From NCBI RefSeq assembly GCF_013401515.1, contig NZ_CP058529.1, forward strand, positions 248,001-312,000: a stretch of DNA of 64,000 nt. Reading direction: 5' to 3'. The notes below the pieces were generated by a model. It searched no databases, had not been told where the DNA came from, and saw only the letters and a program-made list of their open reading frames with translations. Below, in pieces: positions 25,023 through 32,709 of the stretch. A program made the translations under genes and the position numbers. Every line of letters starts with the position of its first letter. The first letter of the stretch is position 1. The stretch comes from Halorarum halophilum (GTDB taxonomy: Archaea; Halobacteriota; Halobacteria; Halobacteriales; Haloferacaceae).

Positions 25023-26240
25023 TCAGTCCAGCCGCTGCCGGATGAGCTCCTCAATGTCGTCGCGGAGCTCGTCGACCTCGACCTCCTCGAGGACGGGCAC
25101 GAAGAAGCCCTTCACGAGCATGTTCCGGGCGGTCCGCTCGGGGATCGAGCGGGACGTCATGTAGAAGAGGTCCTCCCGGTCGACCTGCCCGACCGTGGCG
25201 GAGTGGGACGCCTCGGTGTCGTGGTTGTGGATGATGAGCTTCGGGGAGGCGTCCGCCTCCGACTCGTCGCTCAGCATCAGGGTGTTCTCGCGCTGGTAAC
25301 TCGAGGTGTCCCAGGCGTCGCGGCCGACGTCCTGGACGCCCTCGTACACCGAGCGGGCCCGCTCGTCGAGCACGCCGCGCGTGACGAGGTCGGCGGTCGT
25401 GTGCTCGGCGTTGTGCCAGACGCGGGCGTTCACGTCGAAGTGCTGGTCGCCGTGGCCGAAGAACGCCCCGACGATCTTCGTCTCTGAGGAGTCGCCGTTC
25501 AGCTCGGTCTCGATGTCCGAGCGGGTGAGCCGGGAGCCGAGGTTCCCCTCGATCCAGCTCACCGTCGCGTAGCGGTCGGCGTCGCCGCGCTTCAGCGAGT
25601 ACGTGTACACGTCCTCGTCGAGGTCCTGGAGCGAACCGTACTGGACGTACGCGTTCTCGCCGGTGACGATCTCGACGACGTTACTGAAGTAGCGCTCGCC
25701 GTCGGCCGGCGGCTCGCTCTCCCCGTTCGAGATCCGTTCGAGGATCGTCGCGGAGGCGTTCTCCTCGGCGACGACGAGCGTGTGGCTGAACAGCGACTGG
25801 CTGTTCATCTCGGCACGGACCTTCACGTCCTCGGCGTCGACGCCCTTCGGTACGTGGATGACCGTGCCGGTGGTGAACAGCGCCGCCGAGAGCGCCGTCA
25901 GGTAGTTGCTCTCCGGGTCGACGACCGAGCCCAAGTGCTCCTCGATGAGGTCGCCGTGCTCGTCGAGTGCCTCGGCGAACGAGAGCACGGTCGCGCCCTC
26001 GGCGCTGACGCGCTCGGTCTCGTCGCTCTGGTTCAGCGGGTCGACGAGGTTCTCGAACTCGAGGTTCTCGAGGTTCGTCCACCGCCGGCCGGGCGTCTGG
26101 ATGACGTCCGGCAGGTCCAGTTCGTCGAGCGCGCGGAACGCTTCGAGGCGGCGTTCGAGCAGCCACTCGGGCTCCCCTCGTTCCTCCGAGATGGTGTGGA
26201 TGGTGTCCTCGGAGATGCTCAGTGGCACCTGCGTGCTCAT
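25023..26240 (-). CDS. sufD: Fe-S cluster assembly protein SufD
   Basis: This 405-residue scaffold-complex protein has the SufB/SufD parallel beta-helix. It starts with the Suf N-terminal region (TISEERGEPEWLLERRLEAFRAL), and the core includes VPKGVDAEDVKVRAEM and IVGAFFGHGDQHFDVNARVWH. The C terminus has the family signature EASHSATVGQVDREDLFYMTSRSI in the last 60 residues. It overlaps sufB by 4 nt (ATGA). Last gene of sufC-sufB-sufD. Confidence 0.95.
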   Translation of the reverse strand: MSTQVPLSISEDTIHTISEERGEPEWLLERRLEAFRALDELDLPDVIQTPGRRWTNLENLEFENLVDPLNQSDETERVSAEGATVLSFAEALDEHGDLIEEHLGSVVDPESNYLTALSAALFTTGTVIHVPKGVDAEDVKVRAEMNSQSLFSHTLVVAEENASATILERISNGESEPPADGERYFSNVVEIVTGENAYVQYGSLQDLDEDVYTYSLKRGDADRYATVSWIEGNLGSRLTRSDIETELNGDSSETKIVGAFFGHGDQHFDVNARVWHNAEHTTADLVTRGVLDERARSVYEGVQDVGRDAWDTSSYQRENTLMLSDESEADASPKLIIHNHDTEASHSATVGQVDREDLFYMTSRSIPERTARNMLVKGFFVPVLEEVEVDELRDDIEELIRQRLD

Positions 26241-27667
26241 CCGAGCGACCCCTCCATCTCGAGTTCCACGAGGCGGTTGAGCTCGACCGCGTACTCTATG
26301 GGCAGTTCCTCCGTGATCGGCTCGATGAAGCCCGAGACGATCATCTGCTTCGCGTCGTCGTCGTCGAGACCGCGCGACTGGAGGTAGAACACGTCCTCGT
26401 CGCCGATCTTGCCGACGGTCGCCTCGTGGGCGACGTCGACCTTCGACTCGTTGATCTCCATGTACGGCATCGTGTCGGAGGTCGACTCGTTGTCGAACAT
26501 CAGCGCGTCACACTCGACCGCGGTCGAGGAGTTCTCCGCGCCGTCGGCGATGTGGACGAGGCCGCGGTAGTTCGTCCGGCCGCCGTCCTTCGAGATGGAC
26601 TTCGACTCGATGGTCGACTTCGTGTTCGGGGCGTTGTGGTACACCTTCGCGCCGGTGTCGATGTTCTGGCCCTCGCCGGCGAACGCGATGGTGATGTGGT
26701 TGTCGCTCGCGCCGCGGCCCTTCAGGATGGAGGAGGGGTACAGCATCGTCGCCTTCGAGCCCATGGAGCCCGAGATCCACTCCATGCGGCCGCCCTTCTC
26801 CACGATGGCACGCTTGGTGTTGAGGTTGTACGTGTTCTTCGACCAGTTCTGGACGGTCGAGTACTGGACGTGCGCGTCGTCCTTCACGAACACCTCGACG
26901 CCGCCCGAGTGGAGGTTGAACGCCGAGTACTTCGGCGCCGAGCAGCCCTCGATGTAGTGGACCTCCGAGCCCGGCTCCGCGATGATGAGCGTGTGCTCGA
27001 ACTGGCCCATCCCCTCGGAGTTCATGCGGAAGTACGCCTGAACCGGCATGTCGACGGTCGTGTCCTCCGGGACGTAGACGAACGACCCGCCGGACCAGAC
27101 GGCGCCGTGGAGCGCGGCGAACTTGTTGTCGCTCGGCGGCACGCACGTCGTCATGAAGTGCTCGCGGACGAGCTCCTCGTGCTCCTGGACGGCCTCGTCC
27201 ATGTTGCAGAAGACGACGCCCTTGTCCTCCCAGCGCTCCTGCATGTTCTGGTAGACGACCTCGGACTCGTACTGGGCGCCGACGCCCGAGAGCGCGTTCT
27301 TCTCGGCCTCCGGGATGCCCAGTTTGTCGAACGTGTCCTTGATCTCGTCGGGGAGTTCGGTCCAGTCGTCGACGCCGCCGCGCGTGTCGACGTCCGGCCG
27401 GATGTACGGGACGATCTCGTCCACGTCGACCTCGCTGAGGTCGGGCTGGCCGGGCCAGTCGGTCGGCATCGGCATGGCGTGGAACTGCTTGAGCGCGCGC
27501 AGGCGGCGCTCGTACATCCACTCCGGCTCGTCCTTGTCCTCCGAGATCGCTCGGATGGTCTCCTCGTTGAGGCCCTTCTCGGTCTGGAACGCCGACTTCT
27601 CCTCCTTCTTGAAGTCGAAGCGGTCCTCCGTGTCGGTCTCCTTTAGATGGTCTTGATCTGAACTCAT
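26237..27667 (-). CDS. sufB: Fe-S cluster scaffold protein SufB
   Basis: This 476-residue protein is the scaffold on which SufBCD builds Fe-S clusters. Suf N-terminal helix (ISEDKDEPEWMYERRLRAL), then DTTVDMPVQAYFRMN and PGSEVHYIEGCSAPKYSAFNLHSG, which holds the conserved cluster Cys. The tail has HEATVGKIGDEDVFYLQSRG. It precedes sufD with a 4-nt overlap. A TAATAA box (27696-27701) suggests its own promoter in addition to that of sufC. Confidence 0.97.
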   Translation of the reverse strand: MSSDQDHLKETDTEDRFDFKKEEKSAFQTEKGLNEETIRAISEDKDEPEWMYERRLRALKQFHAMPMPTDWPGQPDLSEVDVDEIVPYIRPDVDTRGGVDDWTELPDEIKDTFDKLGIPEAEKNALSGVGAQYESEVVYQNMQERWEDKGVVFCNMDEAVQEHEELVREHFMTTCVPPSDNKFAALHGAVWSGGSFVYVPEDTTVDMPVQAYFRMNSEGMGQFEHTLIIAEPGSEVHYIEGCSAPKYSAFNLHSGGVEVFVKDDAHVQYSTVQNWSKNTYNLNTKRAIVEKGGRMEWISGSMGSKATMLYPSSILKGRGASDNHITIAFAGEGQNIDTGAKVYHNAPNTKSTIESKSISKDGGRTNYRGLVHIADGAENSSTAVECDALMFDNESTSDTMPYMEINESKVDVAHEATVGKIGDEDVFYLQSRGLDDDDAKQMIVSGFIEPITEELPIEYAVELNRLVELEMEGSLG

Positions 27668-27695
27668 GTCTTGTCTCTGATTTACGTCCGAACGG

Positions 27696-27701
27696 TTATT
27701 A
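27696..27701 (-). promoter_or_regulatory. TATA box of sufB
   Basis: On the minus strand TAATAA lies 29-34 nt before the sufB ATG at 27667, within the 57-nt gap between sufC and sufB. A second promoter inside the suf cluster would set sufBD apart from sufC. Confidence 0.4.
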
Positions 27702-27724
27702 GACTGTTTAGTACCCGAATCCGA

Positions 27725-28636
27725 TTACGCGGTGCCGTACACCTCGTCGCGGACCCAGTCGTACCCCTCGTCCTCGAGATCCTGCGCGAGCGATGCGTCG
27801 CCGCTCTTGGCGATCTTCCCGTCGAGCATGATGTGCACGTGGTCCGGCTCGACGTAGTCGAGGATGCGCTGGTAGTGGGTGATCTGCAGGATGCCGGTGC
27901 CCTGCTCGTCGCGCAGGGCGTTGATGCCCTTGGAGACGTCCTGCAGGCGGTCGATGTCCAGCCCGGAGTCGATCTCGTCGAGCACGGCGATGGTCGGCTC
28001 GAGGATGGCCGCCTGGAGCACCTCGTTCTGCTTCTTCTCCCCGCCGGAGAAGCCGGCGTTGAGGTAGCGCGAGGCGAACTTCTCGTCCATGTCGAGCAGC
28101 TCCATCTTCTCCTTCAGGAGCTGCTGGAACTCGGCGACGCCGATCTCGCCCTCGTCGATGTCCCCCTCCATCGGGGAGGTGTCGTAGCCCGCTTCCTCCT
28201 CTTCCTCGTCGGTCTCGTCCTCGTCCTCGAACAGCTCCTCGCGCTCCTCGAGCTTCGCGTTGAGCGCCTGGCGGAGGAAGTTCGTCATCGTGACGCCCTC
28301 GATCTCCGCGGGGTACTGGAAGGCGAGGAAGATGCCGAGCGCGGCGCGCTCGTTCGGCTCCAGTTCGAGCAGGTTCCAGGTGTAGTCGTCCTCGTCCAGC
28401 TCTACGTCCAGGTCCGACACGTCCTCGTCCTCGAGGTGGAGCAGGACCTCCCCGTCCGTGACCTCGTAGGCCGGGTGGCCCGCGATGACCTTCGCCGTCG
28501 TGGACTTCCCGGAGCCGTTCGGGCCCATCAGCGCGTGGATCTCTCCGCTGTTCACCTCGAGGTCGACGCCCCGGAGGATCTCCTCCCCCGTCTCGGCGAC
28601 TTCCGCCTGCAGGTTGCTCAGTTCGAGTGTTGCCAT
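27725..28636 (-). CDS. sufC: SufC Fe-S assembly ABC-type ATPase
   Basis: This 303-residue ATPase powers the SufBCD complex. Walker A GPNGSGKST, Q-loop in FLAFQYPAEIEGVT, signature SGGEKKQNE, Walker B AVLDEIDSGLD, and a switch His in QITHYQRIL are all present. It has a long acidic insertion (EELFEDEDETDEEEEEAG, about residues 130-155) that bacterial SufC lacks; this looks like halophilic adaptation. First gene of sufC-sufB-sufD. Confidence 0.97.
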   Translation of the reverse strand: MATLELSNLQAEVAETGEEILRGVDLEVNSGEIHALMGPNGSGKSTTAKVIAGHPAYEVTDGEVLLHLEDEDVSDLDVELDEDDYTWNLLELEPNERAALGIFLAFQYPAEIEGVTMTNFLRQALNAKLEEREELFEDEDETDEEEEEAGYDTSPMEGDIDEGEIGVAEFQQLLKEKMELLDMDEKFASRYLNAGFSGGEKKQNEVLQAAILEPTIAVLDEIDSGLDIDRLQDVSKGINALRDEQGTGILQITHYQRILDYVEPDHVHIMLDGKIAKSGDASLAQDLEDEGYDWVRDEVYGTA

Positions 28637-28698
28637 GTGGTGAATTCCCTCGTACGCGGAGATGGGGCTCTTCGGGGGTTAATGGTTTCGCATCCGCG

Positions 28699-28719
28699 CG
28701 TGTGAAATCCTCTCACACG
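28699..28719. promoter_or_regulatory. Inverted repeat upstream of sufC
   Basis: CGTGTGA (28699-28705) and TCACACG (28713-28719) form a perfect 7-bp inverted repeat with a 7-nt spacer. It lies 63-83 nt before the sufC start and just upstream of a possible TATA element (28678-28685). The spacing suits a dimeric activator or repressor. Confidence 0.4.
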
Positions 28720-28727
28720 AACTTTCT

Positions 28728-28742
28728 TTTCCGAATCGGAAA
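28728..28742. promoter_or_regulatory. Perfect 7-1-7 palindrome between polB and sufC
   Basis: TTTCCGA-A-TCGGAAA lies 19-33 nt past the polB stop and 92-106 nt before sufC. It has the same 7-1-7 geometry as the carB palindrome but a different sequence. It could be an operator for suf; the one-base spacer rules out a normal RNA hairpin loop. Confidence 0.35.
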
Positions 28743-28760
28743 TTGAAAGGCCGCGTCCGA

Positions 28761-31499
28761 TTACACGAACGAGCCGAGCCCCGTCTGCTCCTGGCCGGTC
28801 TTGACCTCGTCCCAGGACATCCCGAGCGCCTCGATGACGCGGGCGATGGGGCCCTTCAGGGTCTTGTCGAGCATCTTGTCCCAGTCGACCTCGAACTCGT
28901 CGGGCACCTCGTCGGCGTACTCGAAGCAGATGACGTCCGGGTTCCGCTTGAACTCCCCGTACAGCGGGTCGGCCTGCGGGTCCAGTCCCCGCACCGACTC
29001 CATGCGGCGGAAGAACTCGGGGTGGACCTTCTCGATGTAGAGCCGCTTCGGTTTCGACCCGCGCTGGAAGTTGGTGCCGAGCAGCAGGTTCGCGTACTTC
29101 GCCCCGCGGACCTGCGCCGTGTCGGTGTCGTAGTTCTCCAGCCGTTTCCCGATGCCGCCGGGGATGCCGATCTCCTCGAGGTCGACGTCGCCCTCGCTGA
29201 ACCGGGCGATCTCGTCGTGGACGTACTCCTTCACCTTCCCGTGATCCTCCCCGTAGACGATCATCTCGATGACCTCGCGCTGGACCCGCTTCGTGATGGG
29301 GGCGATGTCCGAGCGCTTGTACTCAAACCCCGTGATGTCGACGTCGTCGACGTCCTTCCCCTCCTTCCAGACGATGTGGCCGGCGTAGCGCTTCTTCTTG
29401 CCCGCCTGGAAGAAGCGCCGATAGAGCTTCTCGAACTCGATCTGGAAGCGGTGCTCCTCGGCGTCGAGTTCCTCCAGCGCGAAGTCGTCGTAGCGGCCGT
29501 TGATGTGCGCCTCGATGTCGAACGACTGCTCGATGGCCTCCTCTGTGGAGACGTCGGGGCCGAGTTCCAGCATGACGGAGTCGGTGTCCCCGTACGCCAC
29601 CTCGTGGCCAATCTCGTTGGCGGCCTCCTCGGTGAACTCGATGACGCGGCGGCCCATCGCGGTGATCGCTGCCGCGTTCTCCTTGTCGTACAGCCGGAAC
29701 CGCTCCCAGCCGGAGACGCCGTACAGCGAGTTCATGATGACCTTCACCGCGGCCTGCTGCCGGTCGAACTGCTGGTAGGCGTCCGAGCCCGGTTCGTGGT
29801 CGTCCCGGGCGGCCTTCTTCTGGTCGCGCTCGGCCAGCAGTTCGTCGACCATCTCGCGCATCATCCCGTCCGGCTCCTTCCGGAACCGGGTGCCGTTGGG
29901 CGCCCGGTACGTCTCGCCGTCGTACGCCTCGGGGTCCTCGACGATGGTCTCGGGCGAGGCGTTGATGGTCACCATGCACATCGGGTACAGCGACTTCAGG
30001 TCGAGCACGGTGACGTTCTCGCGGACACCGGTGATGGGCTCGAAGACGGCGCCGCCCTCGAACTCCTCGCCCTCCTGCTGGCCCTTCGTCGGGAGCACGA
30101 ACTCGCCGAACGCCTTGTGGAGGACGTACATGTCCACCGCGTCGCCGGGCGTCGTCGCGTCCTCGAGCTGGCAGCCGACGAGCTTCCGGGACTCGTTCCA
30201 GAACGTGATGACGTCGCCCTTTTTGTCGATCTCGACGCAGAGCTCCACGTCGCGAACGTTGTACTCGAGGAGCCGCTCGGGGTCCTGTTCCCAGAGGTCG
30301 CCGATGTCGCCCGTGTAGCGTTCCTTCCCGACGTCGAGTTCGACCTCGCCGACGGCGTCGAGCCGGTAGGAGTCGAGTTCCGAACGCTGGGTCCGCTGGT
30401 AGGCGTACAGCAGGTCGAAGACGACCCGCCCCTTCACGTCCGGGCCGCCCCACCCGGAGCGCCACGTCTCGTTCACGCGGGAGAGCCGGTCGGGCGAGAG
30501 GTCGTGCTCGCTCGCCCCGTCGAGCACCTCGCACCTGTCGAGGAAGTACGGCGCGTCGAAGTCCTCGAAGTTCCAGCCGGTGAGCACGTCCGGGTCCGTC
30601 TCGGTCACGTACTCGATGAACGCGTCGAGCATCGCGTCTTCTTCCGCGAACGTCCGGATCTCGATCTCGGTTTCATCCCGATACGGCTCGTACGTCCCCA
30701 GTTCCTCGGGAGCGAGCGCCGTGCCGTCGGGCGCGTCGTACAGCCACGCCACGTACTCGTCGCGGTACGAGTCGTGGCTCGTGAGACAGACGATGGGCTC
30801 CTCGCCGTCCTCAGGGAAGCCGTTGCGGTCGTCGACCTCGATGTCGAACGTGTTCACGCGGATGTCGGCGTCCACCTCGGCGGGTTCGAGGTGCCCCGGG
30901 AACACCTGGAGCCGGCCGTCGTCGAGGCGGCGCTCCTCGACTCGGATGCCCGAACTGACGCCGTTGTCGATGAGGAAGCGGTTCGGGAACAGGATGTCCG
31001 CCTCGTACGTCCGCCCGAAGTCCTCGCGGATCTGCCCGACGTCGCGCGGGGTCTTCGCGATCACCTTCGTCACGCGCTCGCCCCGGATGCTCTCGAAGGG
31101 GTCCTCGCCGTCGTCGCCGCGCGTGCGCTCGCGGGTGGCGACGACGACGTCGTACTCCTCGGTAAGGTCCCGGCCCTCGATGTCGGCCGTCGGGACGTAG
31201 AAGTACGGTTCCGTCCCGAGCACTCGGACGTGCTCGACCGTGTTGTCGCGGGTTCGTCCGAACACGTTGACGACCGGATACTCCGTCGCGCCGCTCCCCT
31301 CGACGGTGTAGTCCACCGCGGTCACCATCAGTTCGAGCGTCCCTTCCGATTCCGGCACCCGGATGTCCTGCGCGTCGACGACCTCGTTGACGTGCCCCGC
31401 CCCGTCGCCCGCCACGAAGGCGGCCTCCTCGTCGGGTCGCTCGCCGCCGCCCCCGTCCGCGTCGGGCGGGGCGAAGTCCGTGAGGCTCGCGTTCGTCAT
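28761..31499 (-). CDS. polB: Family-B DNA polymerase I (replicative type)
   Basis: This 912-residue protein carries a 3'-5' exonuclease (FDIEVDDRNG and the GWNFEDFDAPYF segment) and polymerase domain. Motif A DLKSLYP (about residue 500), motif B KVIMNSLYG (about 585) and motif C YGDTDSV (about 635) are all intact. The length fits the family without an intein. ATG 31499 follows a CTTTTTAG box 24-31 nt upstream. Unlike the 5'-truncated PolB-like protein at the window start, all catalytic Asp residues are present, so this is the active enzyme. Confidence 0.96.
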   Translation of the reverse strand: MTNASLTDFAPPDADGGGGERPDEEAAFVAGDGAGHVNEVVDAQDIRVPESEGTLELMVTAVDYTVEGSGATEYPVVNVFGRTRDNTVEHVRVLGTEPYFYVPTADIEGRDLTEEYDVVVATRERTRGDDGEDPFESIRGERVTKVIAKTPRDVGQIREDFGRTYEADILFPNRFLIDNGVSSGIRVEERRLDDGRLQVFPGHLEPAEVDADIRVNTFDIEVDDRNGFPEDGEEPIVCLTSHDSYRDEYVAWLYDAPDGTALAPEELGTYEPYRDETEIEIRTFAEEDAMLDAFIEYVTETDPDVLTGWNFEDFDAPYFLDRCEVLDGASEHDLSPDRLSRVNETWRSGWGGPDVKGRVVFDLLYAYQRTQRSELDSYRLDAVGEVELDVGKERYTGDIGDLWEQDPERLLEYNVRDVELCVEIDKKGDVITFWNESRKLVGCQLEDATTPGDAVDMYVLHKAFGEFVLPTKGQQEGEEFEGGAVFEPITGVRENVTVLDLKSLYPMCMVTINASPETIVEDPEAYDGETYRAPNGTRFRKEPDGMMREMVDELLAERDQKKAARDDHEPGSDAYQQFDRQQAAVKVIMNSLYGVSGWERFRLYDKENAAAITAMGRRVIEFTEEAANEIGHEVAYGDTDSVMLELGPDVSTEEAIEQSFDIEAHINGRYDDFALEELDAEEHRFQIEFEKLYRRFFQAGKKKRYAGHIVWKEGKDVDDVDITGFEYKRSDIAPITKRVQREVIEMIVYGEDHGKVKEYVHDEIARFSEGDVDLEEIGIPGGIGKRLENYDTDTAQVRGAKYANLLLGTNFQRGSKPKRLYIEKVHPEFFRRMESVRGLDPQADPLYGEFKRNPDVICFEYADEVPDEFEVDWDKMLDKTLKGPIARVIEALGMSWDEVKTGQEQTGLGSFV

Positions 31500-31629
31500 G
31501 TCCGCGGCTTCGTCGCACCCGGCTAAAAAGCCCGCCCTTCGCCCCGCGTTCGGCCCCGATCACCGCCGGGGTCGCCGGCTGTTCGTACGGAAAGCATTTA
31601 CCGTGCCACCGTATACCACGGGATACCCA

Positions 31630-31806
31630 ATGAGCGACCCAACTGACTCTACGCGGGATAGCACGGGCGCGGACGAGCGCCCGGACGAGGCCGTCGAGAC
31701 GGTCGAGGCGTACGAGGACGACGGTCGGGTCGTGCTCTACGACGCGGCGAACCCACTCGCCTGGGTCGAAGCGAGCCTCGCCGTCTCGCTCAGCGAACTC
31801 GCCTGA
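31630..31806 (+). CDS. 58-residue acidic haloarchaeal microprotein
   Basis: The frame runs from ATG 31630 to TGA 31806. Residues 1-28 are acidic and disordered. The second half (VEAYEDDGRVVLYDAANPLAWVEASLAVSLSELA) is compact and looks conserved. I recall a family of small haloarchaeal proteins with NPLAWI/V in the same place, but cannot name it firmly. A TTTA element at 31597-31600 lies about 30 nt upstream. Divergent from polB. No motif for catalysis or metal binding. Confidence 0.75.
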   Translation: MSDPTDSTRDSTGADERPDEAVETVEAYEDDGRVVLYDAANPLAWVEASLAVSLSELA

Positions 31807-31850
31807 GCGCGGAACGAACCCTTTTCACCGGCATCGCCGTAGCGGCAGTC

Positions 31851-32231
31851 GTGTTCGACGAGGACGACGACGAGGAGTTCCCCTTCGCGGAACCCGACCC
31901 CGAGGAGCGGTGGGGGAACCCCGAGGAGGACCTCGTCTCGATCCCGAAGCAGGAGGTCCCGGAGGTCGAGAACCCCGCCGACCGCCTTCCCGACGCGAGC
32001 GAGGCGGACCCCGAGGTCCAACTGGCGTTCTGGACCGCGGTGGTCTACGCCAACGTGGCCCTCTTCGGCGTCTCGTTCGGCCTGATGCTGATCGGGTTCC
32101 GCGGGCAGTGGCGGTGGGGCGGCGGGGCCGTGCTCGTCGGCCTGCTCGCCGGTATCCGGGTGTACCAGACGTATCGGTCGTTCCGGAATCGCGACCGCGA
32201 CGGGGACGACTCAGACCTCGACTCCTCCTGA
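31851..32231 (+). CDS. Small membrane protein with acidic N-terminal tail
   Basis: This 126-residue protein begins at GTG 31851 (MFDEDDDEEF). The first 55 residues are acidic; two membrane helices follow (about residues 59-79 and 87-102), and the tail is charged (NRDRDGDDSD). The function is unknown. The start is 45 nt after the stop of the preceding microprotein gene and it may share a message with the next gene. Confidence 0.75.
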   Translation: MFDEDDDEEFPFAEPDPEERWGNPEEDLVSIPKQEVPEVENPADRLPDASEADPEVQLAFWTAVVYANVALFGVSFGLMLIGFRGQWRWGGGAVLVGLLAGIRVYQTYRSFRNRDRDGDDSDLDSS

Positions 32232-32269
32232 CCGACACGGCTTTCGGTCGCCGCCCCCTCCCACCGTCC

Positions 32270-32689
32270 GTGCAGTCAGTCCGCGACGAGGACGGAACCC
32301 GCTACATCCTGCTCAAGCGGTCCGCGGAGTCGAGCCGCGTCCGCGACCCGGAGACGGGCGAGGAGCGGTACGTCCCGAACGAGCGACTCACGTCGGGGGA
32401 GGAGTCCCCGCTGGCGATCGCCGCGACTGGCGTTCCCGAGGAGGTTCGCCGTGCGGTGCTGGCGTGCCGGGACGACCGCGCGCTCGGCCTGCTCGTCGAG
32501 TTCGTCGACCGCGGGCCGCTCGCGGTGCGGACGCTCCTCGACGGATACGACCTCTGCGAGTCGGACCTCCACGGCCTCGTCGCCGAGTTCCGGGCGGCCG
32601 GACTGCTCGACGAGACCACGGTCGCCGGCGAACGCGGCTACGAGCCGACTGACGCCGCCCGCGATGCGGTCCGTCGATTTCGGGAGTAA
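32270..32689 (+). CDS. Haloarchaeal wHTH-like hypothetical protein
   Basis: This 139-residue protein starts at GTG 32270 (MQSVRDEDGTRYILLKRS). The first part predicts a small beta unit with DPETGEERYVPNERL. The second half (LLVEFVDRGPLAVRTLLDGYDLCESDLHGLVAEFRAAGLLDE) has winged-helix character, ending with a beta-wing (GERGYEPTDAARDAVRRF). This pattern suggests DNA binding, but no targets can be inferred. It converges on rad50, with 20 nt between stops. Confidence 0.7.
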   Translation: MQSVRDEDGTRYILLKRSAESSRVRDPETGEERYVPNERLTSGEESPLAIAATGVPEEVRRAVLACRDDRALGLLVEFVDRGPLAVRTLLDGYDLCESDLHGLVAEFRAAGLLDETTVAGERGYEPTDAARDAVRRFRE

Positions 32690-32709
32690 CGGTTCCCGGA
32701 CGGATAGTC

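Noticed and set aside
28761-31499. Intein in the replicative polymerase
   Set aside because: Length (912 residues) and uninterrupted motifs A, B and C leave no room for one.
28743-31526. 927-codon plus-strand frame opposite polB
   Set aside because: Antisense shadow of an intact family-B polymerase.
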